This document shows positions 57,571-64,000 of a stretch of DNA of 64,000 nucleotides, in pieces. This DNA is from Litsea cubeba. Its lineage: Eukaryota; Streptophyta; Magnoliopsida; Laurales; Lauraceae. Every line of letters begins with the position of its first letter. Within the stretch, counting starts at the first letter, position 1. The translations under genes were made by a program, and so were the position numbers. A model generated the notes under the pieces. The model did not search any database. It was not told the origin of the DNA and was given only the letters and a program-made list of their open reading frames with translations. Where the stretch lies: contig CM022948.1 of assembly GCA_012931725.1 (NCBI GenBank), forward strand, positions 12,421,300 to 12,485,299. Reading direction: 5' to 3'.

Positions 57571-57800
57571 CTCCCAGGTGGTTGCCAATGCAGAGAATTA
57601 TCCCAAGTTCTGCTTCTATGTCCTTGCTCTGCTTCAGATCTCTCCTTGCTCATATCTCTCCCAGGTGGTTGTCGATGCACAGCATCGTCGCTTTCAGCTT
57701 CCGCTTCCACTTCCTGTCGATGTAGAGAATCCTTCCCAGATCTTTTCTTGTCTTGACCTTCCTCATATCTTCTCCCAGGTGGTGGTCGATGCGGAGAATC
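57571..57800. repeat. Repeats in LINE ORF1 tail
   Basis: CCAGGTGGTTGYCGATGCRSAG recurs near 57573, 57660 and 57776, with a partial unit near 57713. On the minus strand it encodes repeated HRQPPGR-like peptides. Confidence 0.75.
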
Positions 57801-58335
57801 GTTAAGAGAAACGTCACTTTCAGCTGCAGCTTCACCTACCGAGCACTTCACCACTTCTATTAAAAAAGGCCACTCCCTCCTCCTCCCAAACCACTCTCCT
57901 GTCCCAGTGCTACCCCTGCTACTATTCATTTCTTCAGCTGAATCGTCCTCTATTTCCTTCATCTCGTTGTCATTGGATGCGATCGGAGAGTTTATCGACT
58001 TGTCGTCACTTTCCGTTTCCTTGCCCCCTTTCTCCTATTGTATATCAGCTCTCGATATGAGCCCTAGCTTCGACGATATATTTTTTGTCGGGCCTAACTC
58101 CATCCTTCTACCATCCTTCTAAAGTCGTTTGGGTTTGGTCCATTGTTGAGTTGGCCCAATAGCAAGGATGAGCTTTCTTCGCCTTTTCGTTTGCCTGTTC
58201 TAGGTCCAGTGTCTTTGAATCCATCACGGCCCGTCTTCTTCTCCCAATCCCCTCTTTGGGCGCACTTTTCAAAATTCAAAATTTGGCCTGTGACATCATC
58301 ATCTTCCTCGACTAGGTCTTCCTTCCTCTCCTTCC

Positions 58336-58563
58336 AACCTCTGCAGCAACTGCTTTTATTAGCTCCATGGATCTGCAAGCTTATAGTATCGTTCCACCCA
58401 TCTTGTCTTCTTTCTCCTGGTCCATCTCTATCTGCACAGAAAATTTAACCTCTGCAGAAACTGCTTCTATTAGCTCCATGGATCTGCAAGCTTGTAGTAT
58501 CCTTCCTCCCATCTTTTATGTCTTCTTTCTCCTGGTCTATCTCTATCTGCAAAGAAAATTTAA
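58336..58563. repeat. Tandem duplication of about 113-115 bp in LINE ORF1
   Basis: Two adjacent copies (58336-58448 and 58449-58563) share CCTCTGCAGMAACTGCTTYT and GCTCCATGGATCTGCAAGCT. The unit length is not divisible by three, so the duplication breaks the frame. Confidence 0.9.
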
Positions 58564-58803
58564 CCTCTTCCACCCAGATAGGAAGTGTGGTCGATATTGG
58601 GGTTCTCCCATCTAGGAGTACCTTTATACTTCCATCTTTCAAGTGTTCTTTTTGAGCTGTGTTCTTATCCACCTCCACAGTGTGCCCAAGGCACTCTCCC
58701 AACAGCTTAAACACCTCTTCATGCCAGACATGTAGGGGCATATTTTTAATCTTGATCCAGTAGGGTCGTGGTGGGAATCCTGTTAGTTTTATGGACTCAA
58801 TCC

Positions 58804-60585
58804 AGTAGATGATATAATAAATTGATTAAATTCTTTATTTATTCATATATTCATGTTTACTTTTCATGAGATGAATGGTGATTTATTATATACTTGCACA
58901 TAACCAATACGAATGACATGATGGTTCATGAGATGAACCGGGGTCCACAAGTATATTAGATGTAACACATGTGTATGGATGAGATTCACATACGGGAGAC
59001 ATGTGTGGCAAATCTTATACTTAAATATTATCACAACCAGTGATGAGACTGGACATCTCATACTAATAAGGTTGCAGTACTTTGATCACTATGAGATAGT
59101 GTGATTTGTCTCAATCATCAGAATGGAAGATTCTGGATCATAGTGCTGGTACATTTGATGTATTGAAGGACCAAGAGAAGCACCTTATAAACACTGTCTT
59201 TATTTTAAGGTCTGCTCTCATAATTCCCTAGCAATAGGCTCTCAATCCTGAGACATTAATGAACTCAAGTTTCTATCTATTCATTTGCTTTGAGTCACCA
59301 ATGAGTGAGGCCAACTGTAGGTCAACACCTCGGTGATTTGGGTACATGGTAGTAGAGCTGTGGAAACATTCAATAGTCAAGAAGGAATCTATCTCTAATA
59401 TCCCCTTCTGCCAATTAATGGATTTATCATTGGTAAGTGCGCACCCATTCCGATTAAGAGTTAATTGGAAAGGTACCTATTGATCATTATAATTAATTGG
59501 GGCTCAAGGATAATAAGACATGGATCTATTTTGGAAGACATGTCCAATTGATCCATGGATATTGATAGAGGGGTCTACTTGTGGTAATGTGGAAGTTTAG
59601 GGTCTTCTATGTAATATTCCTAAGACTGGAGTTCAATTGCATTTATATAGTGGAATTATTTGCAATTAACTGTGGGCCCGGATTACACATGAGATGTGGG
59701 GTCGCGTGTCCCAGTTGGAGCCAGCTTTCTAAGGAATCCCTAGTGGTCCCCACGCTAGCCCAATTATTAGAAAGTATCTAATTCTAGTTGAACTCTAAAA
59801 GGAAAGTTACTATTTCTATTTGAAGTGAGACTTCTAATAGTGGTAATAGTAGACTTACTAATTTTAGTAGAAGTGAGACTTCTATTTTAATTAGAAAGGA
59901 ATTGGAAAGTTACTAATCATATTTGAAGTGAGACTTCTAATTATGATATGGTAAGTTACTAATTAATTAATGGAAGTAAGACTTCTATTTTAATTAAGAA
60001 GAGATAGTTACTAATTTTTGGAAGTAAGACTTCTAATGGAAATTAGTAAGTTGGGCTTGCAAAAGCTATAAATAGAGGAGAGGAGGCCTTGGACGTCCAA
60101 GCACTGTCCTTGCATTGGGACTCACGCCCAAGGCTCTCTAAGTGCAAGTGTTGCACGAGCTTTTCTCCTCTTCCCTTTTCTAGTTCTCTTTCTAGTTCCT
60201 CCTTAGAGTTCCTAGTAGTTTTCTCTTGGAGATCCCACCATCTTCTTGAGAAAAAGGAGAATCTGATACGGGTCATAGCGTGGAAGATCAAGAGGTCTTG
60301 GAGATCCCTATTTGATTAGTGAAAGCGTTTCATCATCAAAGAAAGACGCAACTCCTCCATTAGAGCACAACCGAGCTCCAAAGGTATAATCTACTTCCTT
60401 GCATGTTGTAGATTTATTAGTTGCTGTTTTTATCTTCTAGATAAGTTGTTTTACTGATCATGATGACTGAGATTGAGGACATAGATCTTGGATTGGGTTT
60501 TATAGCCTTATGGATAGTTGATCCCTGCGTCCAGTGGGTCAAAAGTCTTTGAAACCTATCCTAGAGGCCCACCCTATTTCCAACA
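58804..60585 (+). mobile_element. Solo LTR, copia-like
   Basis: A 1782-bp insertion has a perfect AATCC duplication (58799-58803 and 60586-60590) inside LINE ORF1. It has no internal region. The end is CCAACA; the start AGTAGATG would be TGTAGATG with one terminal change. Orientation is inferred from similarity to the copia LTR at 3118: a GGTCAACA...TTTGGGT block (near 59320), then a TATA box and GGACGTCCAA. Several degenerate GTGAGACTTCTAAT repeats lie at 59820-60040. It most likely arose by recombination between two LTRs. It encodes nothing recognisable. Confidence 0.88.
60067..60074 (+). promoter_or_regulatory. TATA box of solo LTR
   Basis: TATAAATA in AAGCTATAAATAGAGG is followed 19 bases later by GGACGTCCAA, the same arrangement as in the copia LTRs. 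Confidence 0.6.
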
Positions 60586-61391
60586 AATCCCATACACTCC
60601 ATCCACCTCCCCAAAAAGTAGAAAGAAGAATCATCTCCTTTAGAAGCTATTTTCTCAATAACCTCTTCTGCTTCCTCCTCTGTTAGAAATTGCATCCAGA
60701 CGATTTGATCATCCAACATTCTGATTTTGTCCGGCGTCTTTCCCCAGCACCTATCTAACCATTCTTCTGCCTGTCTTCGCCCATTAGTGCTGGTCTTTAA
60801 AAAACCAACTAGACTGCAGAACAGTGATTTCTTTTGTTCTTTGACCACCCAAGAGGCTACTCTCACTCCTTTTTCCTTGCCATCATCCACTAACCACCCT
60901 GCTGGTTTCATCTTCTGTGCTTCCCCTACATCTTCCTTTCGAACAGTCGGTTCAGGTCCTAGCAAAGCTTCCATGTAGCTTATATTGTATCTTTCTTTAT
61001 TCCACCTTACCTTGCTTTCTGCTGCTTTTCTTTCCCCTGTAGAAAGATGATGAGTCAAGTTCGCTAGTAGCTTTCTTCCTCTCTAAAATCTTCCTTCTAC
61101 CATGTCCACTGCTCTTTCAGCCTCTTTTATTGTACTGAATCTAATGAAAGCTAATCCCCTCCCCTTCCTGCTACCCTTCTCGATCAGAATGAAGATGTCA
61201 ATCATCCTTCCCGCCCTGAAACACATTGCTTCTAGTTCAGCCTTAGAGATTTGCTCCAGAAGGTTGGATACGAAAACTGTGAAGGACTTGTCTCTCAGCC
61301 TTTGTATTTGCGCAGGTAGGGGTGATCTGGTTTGCTGCAGCTTAGAGTAGAACCTACCTTCTCCTCTTTTGCAGTACCAAAGAGATTGCAT
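60586..61391 (-). pseudogene. L1-like LINE ORF1, N-terminal part with RRM
   Basis: Translation from ATG at 61391 on the minus strand gives an RNA-recognition motif. RNP2-like FTVFVSNL and RNP1-like KGRGLAFIRF are correctly spaced within about 75 residues. After a frame change near 61080, a basic linker leads to VWMQFLTEEEAEEVIEKIA, the first half of a DUF4283-type domain, which continues beyond the solo LTR at 58803. RRM plus DUF4283 is a known ORF1 type in plant L1 elements. Frame breaks make it a pseudogene. An alternative, a host RRM gene, is unlikely because the DUF4283 and ORF2 follow in order. Confidence 0.85.
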
Positions 61392-63510
61392 CCTAACATT
61401 GACGTTCGTTTGCTTGTATTCAACTATGATTCTCTATCAATCTGGTGAAATCCATAGTCCATGGCTGATATTTTGCGAGCACTTAAACTGCTGTTGTTTC
61501 ACAGATACAATGAGCAATTTATCAATTGGAAAGCTTCAACCCATCTTTTGTGGTGGCAATGTTAGAAAGGTGCACTTAAATCAATTACATGTACATCAGC
61601 GTCTACTCGTTTGGATAATCTGAGTTATCTGTAAGAGGTAGCTGCTGTGCTCTTTGCCTTGACCAACTATACATACACGGTGTTGCAGGTGATTGGATTT
61701 GCACTTCATTTAGTGCGGGCATTTGAGTTTTGAAATATGTTTATTTAGATTTTTATACGCGACAAATCCAACAGTAGGCCTGACTTGCATTGAATAAAAC
61801 CTTGACACTTAAAACAAAGCAAGAACATATCTATGTTGTTTCAATTTCACAGAACTATTCCAAACTCATTTCTCCGCATCACAATCAAAAGGGAGAATAG
61901 GGTAATCCCAGAAAATCACAAACATGATAGAATCAGTTATTACCTGAGGAGACATCAGTAGCAGTGAAAATAAGGCCTGCAGTGATGCTCTTAGTGAGCA
62001 CAGGACGTGCTTTTTAAAATCTGATTAGGGCGATACTGCCCATAAAGTTATTTAGATTTTAATAGATGTGTGGCTCCACAGGGAGCCAAATGGCCGAAAA
62101 AGGTATTTTTACATTTACTTTTATGTTAAAAAAAATTTGTTTGACCCCTTCAGTTTTCATTTTTTCTATTTTAAAGGCAACTTACATGCCCGGACGAATA
62201 ATTGGACGAATCGAACGAATTGGACAAATTGACCGAAATCATAAAATTCAGAGGGAATCGGACGAATTCATAAAATTCAGACGAAATCGGACGAATTGGA
62301 ACGAATTCTGAGACGAATAATTATAGGGGTCCTGTTCGTTTTGGTAGAGCAAACGTACCGAAAATATTCTGAAATTTCGGCCGAAACAAACCGAATTTCG
62401 TAACATTGGCGCGCACATGCATACACACATATTGATCAAATCACATAATCATACTATGGTGATTTGGGATTTTTTTTTTAATTTAAAGCGCTCAAAAAGA
62501 TTACTATTGTTAAATTTTGTTTGGGTAACATTGATATCTTTAACATATTGGATTGTTACTGAAATATCATTAATTTTATGTTGATGCATGTCAATGTCCT
62601 TTTTATGATTTTATCAGTCTTTCTTGCCGCTTTGTTGATACTACTATGGATGTAAGATGGATTGATTATGAATGGCTACTTATTCTTCTTATTTGCACAT
62701 TTTCTTAATATTTATTTTACTTTTTTACAAAAAATAAAAAAAACCCTATTATTTGCTCAATGATTTACTAGCAAAACATGCCTGCGCTTATCGCGGGCAA
62801 TCTAATTTACAATATTGTAAATAATTTAAAATAATTAATTTTTTATTTTGGACTATATTAAGATGCTAAAAACTGCAATCAAATTCAATCACTTATAATA
62901 TTAACAAAAATATATATATAGCTGTTTAATTTCAAAATCAGAGCACTTTATATTGCTAGCAACCTAAAACTAACGTTTGACTTCGAAGGTGAGTTGATGG
63001 CCATGGTAAAATTATTCTCATAAAAGTAAAGCTCAATAATAAAAATAAAAATTGAAACGAAAAGAAAACGAAAGAAGAAACCCACAAAACAGATTTATGA
63101 AAACCCATTTCCAGAAAAAATTAAAGGAACCGTCATAACCTAAAAGACAACAAAATTCATAACTATAAAAAAGTAAAAAAATATAAAAATATAAAGAAAT
63201 GAAAATCCATAGAAAGTCTAATAATAAAATACATTTAGAAAAAACAAAGGAACCTAACCGAATCTAATACCCAAAAGCCAAACATCCAAGTTGAAAATAG
63301 AAATGAAAAAAATATACAAATCCATTAAAACCCATCATCAAGAAAATTAAAAGAACACGTTGGAACTAAATGAAATAATAATTAATTATAAAAGTAACTC
63401 ACAATGTAAAGCAACAAAGTCCATTCAAAATATACAACATGGAAATGAAAATACAAGCACAACATAGTTTGAATATCCATAGAAAAATCCCATAATATAA
63501 GCAATTTAAA
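61392..63510. other. AT-rich DNA without recognisable genes
   Basis: The part next to 61391 may be the LINE 5' untranslated region, but nothing marks its end. Open frames are short and show no domain. The only structure is the repeat at 62185-62320 and many A-rich runs from 62690 onward. I see no LTR, terminal inverted repeat or tRNA here. Confidence 0.5.
62185..62320. repeat. Degenerate GGACGAATT / ATCGGACGAATT repeats
   Basis: Short related units such as TTGGACGAAT, ATCGGACGAATT and CATAAAATTCAGA recur in about 135 bases. No family was recognised. Confidence 0.65.
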
Positions 63511-63519
63511 ACAAACAAA

Positions 63520-63860
63520 CAATGGGTGCATATCAATCCTATTTTCAGTAGTAATGTAGATCAATCCTATTTTCAGCAGCAATTCTCAGTAGTACAATGG
63601 GTGCAGATCAATCCTATTTTCACAGACTACCCCACTGATCGAATTATGTTCAATTGGAAGGAGCTAGCTTTCTCGTAAACAGGGGTTAGGGCAGTCCTAG
63701 TATCCTCGGTGTTCTAGTTTCCATGTAGCTGAATAGATTGTTATGTTTTGGGATTTAAAGATTGTACTTTTGCTTGTTTTTACCTATGTCCAGATCAGTA
63801 TAATCCTTTTATACCGATTTCTTTTTTACTTTTAATGAAAGTTACCATTCAAAAAAAAAC
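63520..63860 (+). mobile_element. Possible 5'-truncated LINE 3' end with poly-A
   Basis: The stretch ends TTTTTACTTTTAATGAAAGT, then a short spacer and nine A residues (63851-63859). It contains a T-rich tail (TTGTACTTTTGCTTG) like the 3' untranslated ends of plant LINEs. Three copies of ATCAATCCTATTTTCA lie at its left part (63532, 63560, 63609). No target duplication could be fixed, so this remains tentative. Confidence 0.35.
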
Positions 63861-64000
63861 CCATTAAAATTGAATTTGCAAAAACAAAAAAACTGAAACA
63901 TAAAAGAGAAAAAAAGAGCACAAATCCAATAAATCCATCACTAGAAAAACTAAACGAACCAAATGAAATTGAATTTTTTTATAAAAAGCCACCATAAAAA
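63861..64000. other. A-rich DNA at the window end
   Basis: No feature is recognised. Composition resembles 62990-63500, so the possible LINE tail may be inserted in one AT-rich unit. Confidence 0.4.

Larger units (their letters stand above)
57169..58803 (-). pseudogene. L1-like LINE ORF1, C-terminal part
   Basis: On the minus strand this completes the DUF4283-type domain, with ESIKLTGFPPRPYWIKIKN and MPLHVWHEEVFKLLGECLG (58790-58660). A low-complexity charged tail with HRQPPGR-type repeats follows, running to the Tat insertion at 57168 and ending at TAG 34101. Several frames are used, so it is a decayed copy. One cause is the tandem duplication at 58336-58563, whose unit is not a multiple of three. 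ORF1 proteins of plant L1 elements bind the element RNA. Confidence 0.85.

Noticed and set aside
61083..61391. Host RNA-binding protein gene (RRM)
   Set aside because: The next segments on the same strand encode a DUF4283-type domain and then an L1 endonuclease, the order of a plant LINE.

Overview
The window is repeat-derived DNA from a flowering-plant nuclear genome. It shows plant Ty3/gypsy Tat-lineage and Ty1/copia retrotransposons, plant-type L1 LINE proteins (RRM plus DUF4283), initiator-tRNA-Met primer sites, long LTRs and AT-rich flanks. I found no host gene, rRNA, tRNA, CRISPR array or bacterial-type operon. The species cannot be named from the sequence.

The layout is a nest. The oldest layer is an L1-like LINE on the minus strand. 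Its ORF1 lies at about 61391-60586, 58803-57169 and 34113-34101. The start of ORF2 (endonuclease) lies at 33789-33293 and 3117-2674. Four later insertions split it. (1) A Ty1/copia element occupies 3118-33292, with 2038-bp LTRs. (2) A 23-kb Tat-lineage Ty3/gypsy element occupies 34119-57168, with a perfect ATTTC target duplication. (3) A solo LTR occupies 58804-60585, with an AATCC duplication. (4) A copia LTR fragment occupies 1692-2673 and is itself cut by a Tat LTR at 1-1691. The copia element was in turn split inside its integrase gene by a non-autonomous element with LTRs of about 4.1 kb on the minus strand (8492-28863, ATTAC duplication). That element was then split inside one LTR by a plus-strand relative of the same family (18179-27969, CAAAA duplication).

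The copia gag-pol is broken by frameshifts and several stops, most of which fit C-to-T or G-to-A change. The two long-LTR elements have about 2 kb of internal DNA with no recognisable protein, so they must have depended on enzymes supplied elsewhere. The Tat element has a broken gag, an aspartic protease, a G-patch-like stretch, and an intact 1209-residue pol frame. That pol carries reverse transcriptase, a degenerate first RNase H, an archaeal-type second RNase H, and an integrase with a complete D,D35E triad.

The most interesting feature sits between pol and the 3' LTR of the Tat element. It is a gene on the opposite strand (53751 to 49089) with its own TATA box, a 10-base coding first exon, and four inferred introns that are all phase 1. 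Its long exon encodes a protein I recognise as plant-mobile-domain-like, and its last exon encodes a charged helical tail. Three small frameshifts and one stop codon break this copy, but the exon and phase structure can still be read. It is flanked by several tandem-repeat arrays, one of which shares its core motif with the element's own LTR.
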